From positions 1-18,375 of the forward strand of contig CALRFZ010000013.1 in NCBI GenBank assembly GCA_943357015.1: a stretch of 18,375 nt of DNA, written 5' to 3'. Within the stretch, counting starts at the first letter, position 1. Each line of letters starts with the position of its first letter. Position numbers and translations under genes: made by a program. The notes below the pieces were generated by a model. The model worked only from the letters and a program-made list of their open reading frames with translations. It was not told the origin of the DNA and did not search any database. This document shows positions 6,838 through 14,201 of the stretch, in pieces. This DNA comes from Candidatus Staskawiczbacteria bacterium (GTDB lineage Bacteria; Patescibacteriota; Minisyncoccia; Minisyncoccales; Staskawiczbacteraceae).

Positions 6838-7527
6838 ATGAAAATTCCACAACACATAGTGCTATTTCCAGACGGCAACCGGCGCTGGGCCAAAAACCAA
6901 GGATTATCAAGCTTGGAAGGCCACAAAAAGGGGTATGAAAAACTAAAAATGTTATGCGCTTGGTGCGAGGATAGGGGGGTTAAAACTCTTACCGCTTTTG
7001 GTTTTTCAACCGAAAATTGGAATCGGTCTGAAGTTGAGGTTACATATTTAATGAAGCTTTTAGAAGACGCTCTTTTGATGTTTAAAAATGATAAAGATTT
7101 AAATGATAAAGGTGTCAAAGTTAAAGTAATTGGCCAGCGCGAAAGATTACCCGAATCACTGCAAAGCACCATAAAAGAAATTGAGCAATTTACCAAAGAT
7201 AATACTAAATTATTTTTAAACCTAGCGATTAGCTATGGCGGAAAATGGGATATTTTACAGGCCGTAAAAAAAATTATAGAAAATAAAATTCCATTAGAAA
7301 ATCTTAATGAACAGTTATTTGAGAGTTATCTATCAACCGCCGGATTACCAAATCCAGATTTAATTATTCGCGCTGGTGGAGAAATGAGAATGTCAAACTT
7401 TGTTTTATGGCAAGGAGCTTATTCTGAACTATATTTTTCTCCCAAACTCTGGCCAGATTTTACGCAAAAAGATTTGGATATGGCCCTGAAAGAATTTGAT
7501 GTTCGATTGCGCAGATTTGGAAAATAA
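6838..7527 (+). CDS. uppS: Undecaprenyl diphosphate synthase (cis-prenyltransferase)
   Basis: This 229-residue protein is of normal family length. It adds isoprene units in cis to make the C55 (or similar) lipid carrier used for peptidoglycan and surface glycans. The first conserved region is PQHIVLFPDGNRRWAK, with the catalytic Asp at about residue 12; bacterial enzymes usually have MDGNGRWAK. Next are GHKKGY, TAFGFSTENWNR, and the C-terminal signature RAGGEMRMSNFVLWQGAYSELYF with WPDF. RAGGE replaces the common RTSGE, so the diphosphate-binding Arg and the Glu are kept. Chain length cannot be told from sequence. It is coupled to the small membrane protein upstream and ends before a hairpin terminator. 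Confidence 0.96.
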   Translation: MKIPQHIVLFPDGNRRWAKNQGLSSLEGHKKGYEKLKMLCAWCEDRGVKTLTAFGFSTENWNRSEVEVTYLMKLLEDALLMFKNDKDLNDKGVKVKVIGQRERLPESLQSTIKEIEQFTKDNTKLFLNLAISYGGKWDILQAVKKIIENKIPLENLNEQLFESYLSTAGLPNPDLIIRAGGEMRMSNFVLWQGAYSELYFSPKLWPDFTQKDLDMALKEFDVRLRRFGK

Positions 7528-7546
7528 AATTTACATAAAATCTTTT

Positions 7547-7558
7547 ATTATGCGACAA
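7547..7558 (+). repeat. Dispersed 12-mer ATTATGCGACAA (exact copy 1)
   Basis: This exact copy lies between uppS and the 7660 gene, in the wider form TTTTATTATGCGACAAAA (7543-7560). It overlaps the left arm of the uppS terminator, as DNA uptake sequences often do in other bacteria. Confidence 0.7.
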
Positions 7559-7584
7559 AACACTTACTTATAAGTGTTTTTATT
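7557..7584 (+). terminator. Intrinsic terminator after uppS
   Basis: AAAACACTTA (7557-7566), a CTTA loop and TAAGTGTTTT (7571-7580) form a perfect 10-bp stem, followed by TATTTT. A possible -10 element for the next gene (TATAAT 7594-7599) lies just downstream, but no good -35 accompanies it. Confidence 0.85.
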
Positions 7585-7648
7585 TTAAAGGTGTATAATA
7601 TAACTAGTTCCTAATATAGACTTACCCTTAAACAAATTCGCTCACTTT

Positions 7649-7652
7649 GGAG
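7649..7652 (+). promoter_or_regulatory. Shine-Dalgarno sequence GGAG
   Basis: GGAG ends 7 nt before the ATG at 7660, the expected spacing. It is notable because nearly every other gene here has no recognisable ribosome binding site, and it fixes this start. Confidence 0.65.
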
Positions 7653-7659
7653 TAAACAT

Positions 7660-8094
7660 ATGGTTAGCAAAAAAGGCGGGTTTTGGTTAAAGCTCATTGG
7701 GTTTTTGGCGATTATTGCCATCACAAATGTCATAAGTTACAAATTTGCCCTTTATTCCCAGCGCGCATCACATACGCTTGATTTGATGAATTTAGATCAA
7801 AAAATTCAGGAATCAAAACAGCAAGATCTGCGAAAAGACTTAAACGACAACGACTACGAATTCATTCCGCTGCAGGACGACTCAGTTCCACCAAACGAAA
7901 AAATATACTTTGGCGCTGGATTACCGGATCACTTAGCAACTGGAAATAAGGATAAAGATTTGGCAATTATATACTGGCACCTTAATTTAAAGGATAATAG
8001 ATCCTTGCTATACCACGATACAAAAAAGGGATTTAACTATCATGGCTACAGTTTCCTGCCACAAATCAAGCGAATAAAGAAAGGCTTGCAATAA
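7660..8094 (+). CDS. Membrane-anchored hypothetical protein
   Basis: This 144-residue protein has an N-terminal signal anchor (basic MVSKKGG, hydrophobic residues about 8-28). A helical, charged stretch follows (about 38-65, LDQKIQESKQQDLRKDLND). The rest is a probable extracytoplasmic region with YEFIPLQDD, IYFGAGLPDH, IIYWHLNLKDN and YHGYSFLPQ. I do not recognise the family. It has its own promoter region after the uppS terminator and ends just before a two-way terminator, so it is a single-gene unit. Composition resembles its neighbours, so nothing points to recent transfer. Confidence 0.75.
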   Translation: MVSKKGGFWLKLIGFLAIIAITNVISYKFALYSQRASHTLDLMNLDQKIQESKQQDLRKDLNDNDYEFIPLQDDSVPPNEKIYFGAGLPDHLATGNKDKDLAIIYWHLNLKDNRSLLYHDTKKGFNYHGYSFLPQIKRIKKGLQ

Positions 8095-8105
8095 GCCAAC
8101 CGTCG

Positions 8106-8137
8106 AAAAAACCGCAGAGCAATTTGCGGTTATTTTT
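8106..8137. terminator. Two-way terminator between convergent genes
   Basis: AACCGCA (8110-8116) pairs with TGCGGTT (8125-8131) around an 8-nt loop. An A tract precedes it (8106-8111) and a T tract follows (8131-8137). It separates the 7660 gene (+) from the LAGLIDADG-like gene (-) and marks the switch from the plus half to the minus half of the window. Confidence 0.85.
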
Positions 8138-8147
8138 ATAGTCAATA

Positions 8148-8648
8148 TTAAACTTTCTTGGTCAATATCTGCGCCATTTCTATCCACTTTGGTTTTTTAG
8201 TCGTATTTTTGTATTTGGCCATAACTTTATGAATCTCCATTAAATGAATTAAATCATTTTTTTTCCATTTAGAAAGATAAATGCCTTTATTTTTCCAAAT
8301 AATTGTTACCGCTTTTTGCCACACCAAAAAATCTTTTTTCTTACTTCCAATCAACGGGTGTTTGGTAAAGTAGAGGACAATGGTATCTACAATATCATCA
8401 ATTTTTTGTACTGAAAATCGCGCCTGCTCTTTAATCACTGAAACGCTCCCGCAACCAATTTCTTTTGCTACTTTTTCTAAAACCTTAACACTTTCTTTGG
8501 GTGCCGTAATAACAAATTGAATTTTCCAGCGATAGTAAGTGGGGGAGTTGGTGCGTTCATGCCGAGTATCCTTGCGAAATTGCAAATCGAAACAACCGTA
8601 ATTATTAGCCAAATCAACAATACTAAAATTAGATTTTTTTACCGCCAT
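8148..8648 (-). CDS. LAGLIDADG homing-endonuclease-like protein with a degenerate active motif
   Basis: This 166-residue free-standing protein has the layout of single-motif LAGLIDADG proteins. An N-terminal motif ends in GCF, then a strand pattern (YRWKIQFVIT), EIGCGSVS, FSVQKIDDIVDTIVLYF and HPLIGSKKKDFLVWQKA, which match the usual FxI, GCG-V, PLxxKKxxDF and W positions. The motif reads IVDLANNYGCF where active members have a LAG-IDG-GCF form, so the usual acidic residues are Asn and Tyr. It probably no longer cuts DNA by the usual mechanism; a DNA-binding role is possible (inference). It is not inside an intron or intein here. It is the last gene of the minus-strand run. Confidence 0.72.
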   Translation of the reverse strand: MAVKKSNFSIVDLANNYGCFDLQFRKDTRHERTNSPTYYRWKIQFVITAPKESVKVLEKVAKEIGCGSVSVIKEQARFSVQKIDDIVDTIVLYFTKHPLIGSKKKDFLVWQKAVTIIWKNKGIYLSKWKKNDLIHLMEIHKVMAKYKNTTKKPKWIEMAQILTKKV

Positions 8649-8707
8649 AGATTTTATTTTTATATTTATTTTATACCAAACAATTTACTTATTATATCAA
8701 ATACTTA

Positions 8708-8719
8708 ATTATGCGACAA
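8708..8719 (+). repeat. Dispersed 12-mer ATTATGCGACAA (exact copy 2)
   Basis: An exact copy in the LAGLIDADG-xer gap. It extends to ATTATGCGACAAGATTT, the same 17 bases as the copy at 16597-16608 (minus), which lies inside murL. Confidence 0.7.
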
Positions 8720-8783
8720 GATTTAAATCACGCTAAGCACTAAATCCAAACAAAATCTTAATTCCTATTTTTTAAAAACGCTA

Positions 8784-8795
8784 TTGTCGCACAAT
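8784..8795 (-). repeat. Dispersed 12-mer ATTGTGCGACAA (exact copy 3)
   Basis: Minus-strand orientation, in the form ATTTTATTGTGCGACAA. It carries the G variant at the fourth position, as does the copy at 15467-15478. Confidence 0.7.
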
Positions 8796-8864
8796 AAAAT
8801 ATTGTGGTGACGATAGAGAAGGGGATTACGTAAAAAAACTCAGTTTTAAGACTACTTAATTTTT

Positions 8865-8876
8865 ATTATGCGACAA
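8865..8876 (+). repeat. Dispersed 12-mer ATTATGCGACAA (exact copy 4)
   Basis: Found just past the xer stop codon in the wider form TTTTATTATGCGACAAAAT, nearly identical in flanks to the copy after uppS. Part of the inverted pair with copy 3. Confidence 0.7.
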
Positions 8877-8896
8877 AATAATCGCCTGATGGGTTT

Positions 8897-9847
8897 TTAG
8901 CCATTGGTCTTGCCATGAAACTTTTTGTGAACATCGCGCAGTTGTTTATTGGTTACGTGCGCATATATTTGAGTAGCTAAAATATTTTTATGTCCCAAAA
9001 ATTCCTGAATCACTCTTAAATCCACGCCTTGAGTCAACAAATCCGTAGCAAAACTGTGACGCAAAACGTGAGGAGTGGTGGTAATTGGCAATCCAGCTAA
9101 AATAATATATTTTTTCAAATTTTTTTCGATAGCCCGTGGCGTTAATCTTCGGGATGAGTTTTTTTTGCCACTGTAATTAATAAACAGCGCCTTTTCTTTA
9201 TCATCTCTGGCTTCCAAATATTTTCCCAGCCATTCAATAGCGCTTTTTGAAAAATAGATGGTTCTGGCCCGACCGCCCTTACCAACAATACCAAGTTCTA
9301 ATTCATCCATACCTGATTTTATTTTAATCTGTTCTCGGTTTAACGAAGTTAGTTCTGATACTCTCATACCGGTTGAAAAAAAGAGCTCCAGTATCGCTCT
9401 ATCACGTAAACCACCAATAACAGAGGTGTCTGGGGCCAAAAAAAGCTTATCAAGTTGTTCTAGGGTCAAAAACTTCACATTTTGCTCTTTATCGGGCCTA
9501 GAAAGCGTTATTTTATCGGGTGGCATAGAAACTATGTCTTTAGCCACAAAATAGCCTAAAAAGGCTCTTAAAGCGATTAAATAGTAGTTCTGAGTGGTCT
9601 TTTTTAATGCTTGCCTGTCATGAGTAGGGGAATGACGAGCCAAATAGACCCGATAGTTCCAAATATGGTCCTGATCTAGTTGATGGGGAAGCAAACCCTG
9701 TAAATTATTCTGCTTTAACCAAACTAAAAATTTCTCTAGGAAACGGCGATAATTTTCCTGAGTTTTAGAAGATAATCCTTTTTCCACATCAATCCAGTCT
9801 AAAAAGTCATTAACGTGTTTTGGAATTGGCACATTGCTTTGATTCAT
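8897..9847 (-). CDS. Xer-type tyrosine recombinase
   Basis: This 316-residue protein is close to XerC/XerD length (about 300). The N-terminal SAM-like core-binding domain (about 10-105, VNDFLDWIDVEKGLSSKTQENYRRF) precedes the catalytic domain. All active-site residues are present: Arg162 (TGMRVSEL), Lys190 (VGKGGRAR), His260 and Arg263 (HVLRHSFATDL), His286 (FLGHKN) and nucleophile Tyr295 (QIYAHV). Such enzymes resolve chromosome dimers at dif; one Xer alone may do this in reduced genomes, or the protein could be an integrase. It has its own strong promoter. The gene is bracketed by copies of the dispersed 12-mer. No phage genes are nearby, so a housekeeping Xer role is favoured. Confidence 0.93.
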   Translation of the reverse strand: MNQSNVPIPKHVNDFLDWIDVEKGLSSKTQENYRRFLEKFLVWLKQNNLQGLLPHQLDQDHIWNYRVYLARHSPTHDRQALKKTTQNYYLIALRAFLGYFVAKDIVSMPPDKITLSRPDKEQNVKFLTLEQLDKLFLAPDTSVIGGLRDRAILELFFSTGMRVSELTSLNREQIKIKSGMDELELGIVGKGGRARTIYFSKSAIEWLGKYLEARDDKEKALFINYSGKKNSSRRLTPRAIEKNLKKYIILAGLPITTTPHVLRHSFATDLLTQGVDLRVIQEFLGHKNILATQIYAHVTNKQLRDVHKKFHGKTNG

Positions 9848-9868
9848 AGTTGTATTCGCTTAACTATA

Positions 9869-9889
9869 ATTATGCGAACTCTATTATGC
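9869..9889 (+). repeat. Two ATTATGC boxes in the xer leader (partial 12-mer)
   Basis: ATTATGCGA (9869-9877) is a partial match to the dispersed 12-mer. A second ATTATGC lies at 9883-9889, 14 bp away. They sit between the xer -10 element and its start codon, where a protein bound to them could repress the gene. Confidence 0.45.
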
Positions 9890-9891
9890 TC

Positions 9892-9919
9892 ATTATAATC
9901 ACTCAAAAACATTAGTCAA
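9892..9919 (-). promoter_or_regulatory. Sigma-70-type promoter of the xer gene
   Basis: On the minus strand TTGACT (9914-9919), a 16-bp spacer and a perfect TATAAT (9892-9897). The -35 overlaps the TGA stop of the upstream gene. The start site should be near 9885, giving a leader of about 38 nt. Confidence 0.65.
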
Positions 9920-10332
9920 TTAACGGGACATTGCGATAAATTTTCTGGCGCAACATGCAAAACATTTAAAATTTCTTTAGCAATAAATTCTCTGGCAGAT
10001 TTAGATGCATTTTGAAAAAAATTATTTTTCTGATTTTCTATTTCTTTAGTTGTTACCGAAAGAGCAGCGGTAGCATTATCTCTCACCACTTCCCCACTAC
10101 CACCTAGATTTAGCTTATTTACACTATCATTGATTTTATTGTAAACATTAGCATTAACCCAATCACTAGCCCTATCAACGTACGAATTACTGTTTTTTGC
10201 ACCCTCTGAATAAACATAGTTTTTACTATTACTATTTGGTTCAGCGTTAAAAAATGGCTGTTGACTTAACACCGCTACGCCTAAGATTGAACCGACAATT
10301 AGCAATGTTTTAATAAAAATTCCTAATTCCAT
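9916..10332 (-). CDS. Small secreted or membrane-anchored hypothetical protein
   Basis: This 138-residue protein has an N-terminal hydrophobic segment (about residues 5-23, IFIKTLLIVGSILGVAVLS) fitting a signal peptide or anchor. An Asn/Ser-rich stretch and two probable amphipathic helical regions follow (SDWVNANVYNKINDSVNKLN; then ENQKNNFFQNASKSAREFIAKEILNVL). A single Cys is near the end (SQCPVN). No family is recognised. It lies between gltX and xer, 56 nt after gltX, and may be the last gene of the mur-gltX transcript. It is the only other gene here ending in TGA. Confidence 0.7.
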   Translation of the reverse strand: MELGIFIKTLLIVGSILGVAVLSQQPFFNAEPNSNSKNYVYSEGAKNSNSYVDRASDWVNANVYNKINDSVNKLNLGGSGEVVRDNATAALSVTTKEIENQKNNFFQNASKSAREFIAKEILNVLHVAPENLSQCPVN

Positions 10333-10374
10333 AAAAATAATTTAAAATTTAAATTCGATTTATGATTTTAATAA

Positions 10375-10384
10375 GTCGCACAAT
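10375..10384 (-). repeat. Partial copy of the dispersed 12-mer (ATTGTGCGAC)
   Basis: Ten of the 12 bases match, in the flanking context CTTTATTGTGCGACTTATT, in the short gap between gltX and the 9916-10332 gene. Confidence 0.5.
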
Positions 10385-10388
10385 AAAG

Positions 10389-11858
10389 CTAATTTAACAT
10401 CACTATCGCGTCTTGAATTCTTAGCAAAGTTTTTTCTTGCCCCAGAATTTCGGCAATTTCAAAGGGACTAGCAGATGACTCTTTTCCCGACAGCGCCACC
10501 CGCAATGGCCACAAAAAATATCCACGGTTTTTTTCGTTAAATTTTTGAGCTTCACTTACCAATAAATCCTCCAAACTTTTTTTATCCCATAATTTAGCCA
10601 GTGACAAAACTTTTATTGCTGTTTCTAAGCTTGTTACCACCTCTCTATCCCCCATTTCTTTCCATGCCAATAATTTTTTATCGTAAACCAACTTATCTTC
10701 AAAAAAGAATCCGGCTAATTCAGTAATATCTGAAAGCTTTTTCATTCTAGTCTTATAGGCTTCAATAATTTTTTCCAGATTTTTATCAGAAAACTTACTC
10801 GTATCAAAACTAGATAAATACGGCAAACACAACTTAGTTAAACTGCTTAAAGATTTTTCCCGAATATAATAACCGTTTAAATAATCTAATTTTTGCAAAT
10901 TAAACACAGCGCCAGATTTCTGCACCTTTTCTATAGAAAATTCCTTAATTAACTGATCAAGCGTAAAAATATCTTTTTCCGTACCGGGATTCCAACCCAA
11001 TAAAACCATAAAGTTAATCAGAGCTTCGGGCAAATAACCATTTTTATGGTAATCGCTAACTGCTACATCACCAGCCCTTTTAGACATCTTACTTTTGTCA
11101 GAATTTAGCAATAACGGTAAATGAGCATACAATAAACCATCAAATCCAAGCGCTTTTTGAAGCATAATTTGCTTTGGAGTATTAGAAATATGATCTTCTC
11201 CGCGAATTACATGACTTATTTTCATTAAAAAATCATCCACCACTACGGCAAAATTGTATAAAGGCTCCATGAAATTTTTAGCAATCACAATATCCCCCAC
11301 TAAACCCATATCAAATTCTACTTCGCCACGAATTAAATCATTAAATTTAATTTTTTTATTCTCAATATGAAAACGTATGACTGATTTTTTTTCCTGTAAT
11401 AAATTTTTTTTCACTACACCATCAGATAGATTCCGACATAATCCATCGTATTTTGGAGCTAATCCCCTACTTTGTTGATCTTGGCGTTTTGCCTCTAAAT
11501 CCTCTGAACTACAAAAGCAATGGTAAGCATTCTTTTGCGCTAATAATTTTTCCAAATACTCCTTGTAAATATCTAATCTCTGAGACTGCTTGTATGGACC
11601 GAAATCACCACCTATATCAGGACCTTCGTCCCAACTAATACTAAGCCATTTTAATTCGTCAATTATTTCCTGAACAAATCTTAGCTCAGATCTATCTTTA
11701 TCAGTATCTTCAATTCTTAGCACTGTTTTGCCACCATATTTTTTAGCAAATAAATAGTTAAATAAAATCGTTCTAACATTACCAATATGCAACGGTCCAG
11801 TAGGTGAAGGCGGGAATCTCAGGCGAATTTCTTTTTTTAAATCAGTATTTTTTTTCAT
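10389..11858 (-). CDS. gltX: Glutamyl-tRNA synthetase
   Basis: This 489-residue class I aminoacyl-tRNA synthetase is of normal length. It charges tRNA-Glu and, if no GlnRS exists, probably also tRNA-Gln for later amidation (inference). The HIGH motif is PLHIGN (22-27) after RFPPSPTG. RIEDTDKDRS (48-57) is the Glu-binding region. C114, C116 and C141 (HCFCSSED ... YDGLC) match the zinc-binding region of bacterial GluRS. The KMSKR loop is exact (257-261). The C-terminal anticodon-binding helical domain is complete. It starts 10 nt after the murG stop, so it is probably in the murLD-ftsW-murG transcript. Confidence 0.97.
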   Translation of the reverse strand: MKKNTDLKKEIRLRFPPSPTGPLHIGNVRTILFNYLFAKKYGGKTVLRIEDTDKDRSELRFVQEIIDELKWLSISWDEGPDIGGDFGPYKQSQRLDIYKEYLEKLLAQKNAYHCFCSSEDLEAKRQDQQSRGLAPKYDGLCRNLSDGVVKKNLLQEKKSVIRFHIENKKIKFNDLIRGEVEFDMGLVGDIVIAKNFMEPLYNFAVVVDDFLMKISHVIRGEDHISNTPKQIMLQKALGFDGLLYAHLPLLLNSDKSKMSKRAGDVAVSDYHKNGYLPEALINFMVLLGWNPGTEKDIFTLDQLIKEFSIEKVQKSGAVFNLQKLDYLNGYYIREKSLSSLTKLCLPYLSSFDTSKFSDKNLEKIIEAYKTRMKKLSDITELAGFFFEDKLVYDKKLLAWKEMGDREVVTSLETAIKVLSLAKLWDKKSLEDLLVSEAQKFNEKNRGYFLWPLRVALSGKESSASPFEIAEILGQEKTLLRIQDAIVMLN

Positions 11859-11867
11859 ATTATTTTA

Positions 11868-11876
11868 ATTATGCGA
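11868..11876 (+). repeat. Partial copy of the dispersed 12-mer at the murG stop (ATTATGCGA)
   Basis: Nine bases match. The copy overlaps the murG stop codon and the 10-nt murG-gltX gap. Confidence 0.4.
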
Positions 11877-13020
11877 TATTCAAATATTCCAATATCTCTT
11901 TTGCGATAACTTTAGCCGCCTCTGGCTTAGCAAACGCCAAAGCACTTTGCTTCATAACCTCTAATTCTTTTTGATTGCTAAGCAAATAGCGTATTTTTTC
12001 TAAAAAATAATGCGGAGTTAAGTTGTTCTGCTCTATTACAATCGATGCCCCAGTTTTAGCATACTCATAAGCGTTTTTTGTTTGATGATCATGAGCAGAA
12101 GTGGGCAGAGGAATTAAAATACTAGGCTTACCACAAGCTGCGATTTCAAAAATACTGCCAGACCCCGACCTTGAAACAATAAAATTAGCAACTTGATAAG
12201 CATGTTTTAATTCCACTTCACCCAAAAAATTCTTTAGATGATAATATTTTTCTAAGCCTAAATTGGCATACTCTTTATTCATACTTTGTAATTCTTTACT
12301 TAAAATCACATTTGATTGATCCAAAACTTCCTGATAATTTTTTTTACCGCAAATATGAATAACTTCATAATCTTTTAATAGATCATTTAAAATATTTAAA
12401 ATAAAATCGTTAATTGGAGTAGAACCCTGCGACCCGCCCAAAATTAAAATAACTGGTTTTTGCAGTGTTAAATTAAATATTTCTTTAGCGGTTTGAATAT
12501 TACCATTTAACAGTTCTTTTTCTATTGGGTTACCCACTAAAATAGCTTTTAGTAAATCAACGTTGGTAGTTTTTGGAAAAGAAATAAAAACTTTCTTAGC
12601 AAATTTTAAAGCTAATTGATTAGATTTTCCCGGAACAGTGTCAGACTCATGTAAAAATATTGGAATTCGCAAAATCATAGCACACAATACCACGCCATAT
12701 GACCCGGACCCACCTTTACTAAATACCAATTTTGGTCGCATAAATAACAAAAGAAAAAAACTTTGCAAGCAACCAATTGGTATATTAAAAAAAATATCAA
12801 CAATATTTCTAAAAGAAAAATACCTTCGTATCTTGCCAGAAACAATATTATGGACCGAGAAATTTTCCTGTGCTAAAATCACCTGACCAAGAGAGTCTTT
12901 TGGGCCAATATAATGCAAACTAAGCTTATCGCCACCTGATAATCTTCTTAATTCGCGAGAAATAGCAATAATGGGAAACAAGTGCCCACCAGTTCCGCCC
13001 CCAGTAAAGAGAATTTTCAT
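11869..13020 (-). CDS. murG: UDP-GlcNAc transferase that makes lipid II
   Basis: This 383-residue protein is slightly longer than E. coli MurG (355). It transfers GlcNAc to lipid I on the inner face of the membrane. The N-terminal glycine loop GGGTGGH (7-13) binds the lipid-linked acceptor's diphosphate. HESDTVPGKSNQ (124-135) and GGSQGS (195-200) follow. The UDP-GlcNAc pocket is SGSGSIFEIAACGKPSILIP (285-304), then DHQTKNA (311-317). It is a GT-B glycosyltransferase, family 28. It lies after ftsW (56-nt gap) and before gltX (10 nt), the usual dcw-cluster neighbourhood. Confidence 0.97.
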   Translation of the reverse strand: MKILFTGGGTGGHLFPIIAISRELRRLSGGDKLSLHYIGPKDSLGQVILAQENFSVHNIVSGKIRRYFSFRNIVDIFFNIPIGCLQSFFLLLFMRPKLVFSKGGSGSYGVVLCAMILRIPIFLHESDTVPGKSNQLALKFAKKVFISFPKTTNVDLLKAILVGNPIEKELLNGNIQTAKEIFNLTLQKPVILILGGSQGSTPINDFILNILNDLLKDYEVIHICGKKNYQEVLDQSNVILSKELQSMNKEYANLGLEKYYHLKNFLGEVELKHAYQVANFIVSRSGSGSIFEIAACGKPSILIPLPTSAHDHQTKNAYEYAKTGASIVIEQNNLTPHYFLEKIRYLLSNQKELEVMKQSALAFAKPEAAKVIAKEILEYLNIA

Positions 13021-13076
13021 TTTTAGTTATTTTATTAATATAATTCTATCAAAATTAGCAATTGCCAGCAACCCAT

Positions 13077-14201
13077 TTAAGTATTCTTAGAAATGTTTAA
13101 CAATAAACCCACTCCAATCATTTCGGCAATCAAGTGTGAACTGCCGTAGGAAAAAAATGGCAAAGGAATTCCCGCGAGCGGAAATAAACCCAAAGACGAG
13201 GCAATGTTGATAAAAGCCTGAAAAACTATCCATGTTGTAACGCCAACTGCCACTAATTGAGAAAATTTATCATTAGAATTGTCAGCAATTTTAAAACCCA
13301 AATATAAAAACCATAAAAGTAAAAGTATCAATACAGCGCAACCCAAGATACCAGTTTCTTCTCCAATAATAGCAAAAATTGAATCTGACATTGATTCGGG
13401 TAAAAATCCGAATTTTTGAGTGGATAAACCCAAACCTTTACCAAAAAACCCACCAGATCCAATCGCAATTATTGACTGTTTTAATTGCAAGCCTTTGCCC
13501 AAAGGATCATTATCTGGATTTAAAAAAGTCAAAAAACGCGCCATTCGATAAGGCTCAAACCTAATTAGCATAAAAAATCCACCAATTCCACCAGCAATAA
13601 ATAGTAAAAGATGCCATAAAGGAGTTTTAGAGGCAAAATAAATACTTAAAAGCGTTACAATAATAATACCAAGAGTACTGATGTCTTTTTGAAAATAAAA
13701 AACTCCAATTATAACAAATAAAAAAAATGAAAATGGCAAAAAAACCCAAACAAAATTATCGTACTCTTTTTTCGCCGATAACGCCCAATTCTTTTTAGTC
13801 TGATCAGAAAAATTACCCGAAATCCAAGCCGAGACATATAAAATAATTGTTAATTTGAAAAATTCTGAAGGTTGAAGCGTTACACCAAATATATTAATCC
13901 ATCGAGATGCGCCTAAATATCTAGTCCCAATAAACGGAAAAATTACAGCAACTAAAAACAATAAATTTAAAAATAAAATCAGTGGCGAAACTTTTTTTAA
14001 AAATACCAACGGAACCTTAAAAGCAATAAACCCAAAAATCAAACCAATACTTGCTCCAATTAATTGATGAAATATATAATAGTGGGTATTGTTAAAGGCC
14101 TTTAAAGAAGCTATGGCTGAAAGAGTTGATAAAAATAATAATCCAAAAACTAATAAAAAAACTGAAACCCCTAAAAAATAAAAATTAATATGTCGATTCA
14201 T
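13077..14201 (-). CDS. ftsW: SEDS-family peptidoglycan glycosyltransferase FtsW
   Basis: This 374-residue, roughly ten-span membrane protein polymerises lipid II at the division site with a partner class B PBP. SEDS landmarks: GASRWI (97-102), LQPSEFFKL (109-117), and the external loop LPESMSDSIFAIIGEE (267-282), where Asp273 matches the catalytic Asp of FtsW/RodA. GIPLPFFSYGSSHL (344-357) is the C-terminal signature. The normal QPDLGT motif reads QKDIST (171-176), an unusual change. Its ATG overlaps the murL-murD stop as TAATG, so translation is probably coupled. It is called FtsW over RodA from its place between murD and murG. Confidence 0.94.
   Translation of the reverse strand: MNRHINFYFLGVSVFLLVFGLLFLSTLSAIASLKAFNNTHYYIFHQLIGASIGLIFGFIAFKVPLVFLKKVSPLILFLNLLFLVAVIFPFIGTRYLGASRWINIFGVTLQPSEFFKLTIILYVSAWISGNFSDQTKKNWALSAKKEYDNFVWVFLPFSFFLFVIIGVFYFQKDISTLGIIIVTLLSIYFASKTPLWHLLLFIAGGIGGFFMLIRFEPYRMARFLTFLNPDNDPLGKGLQLKQSIIAIGSGGFFGKGLGLSTQKFGFLPESMSDSIFAIIGEETGILGCAVLILLLLWFLYLGFKIADNSNDKFSQLVAVGVTTWIVFQAFINIASSLGLFPLAGIPLPFFSYGSSHLIAEMIGVGLLLNISKNT

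Larger units (their letters stand above)
8649..8896. other. 248-bp intergenic region holding three copies of the dispersed 12-mer
   Basis: This is the longest gap in the window. It holds the 12-mer at 8708-8719 (+), 8784-8795 (-) and 8865-8876 (+). The last two are inverted and could pair as a 15-16 bp stem over about 65 nt. A local hairpin CACAAT/ATTGTG (8790-8795, 8801-8806) sits on the middle copy. An extended -10 (TGGTATAAA on the minus strand, hexamer 8670-8675) is a possible promoter for the LAGLIDADG-like gene. No tRNA or coding ORF is seen. Confidence 0.6.

Noticed and set aside
8861..8880. A complete dif site beside xer
   Set aside because: Only one arm-like sequence is present at each copy, with no facing second arm 6-8 bp away; the 8784/8865 pair is too far apart.
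8649..8896. tRNA or structured RNA gene in the longest gap
   Set aside because: No cloverleaf, T-loop GTTCRA or other RNA signature was found; the structure present is explained by the 12-mer copies.
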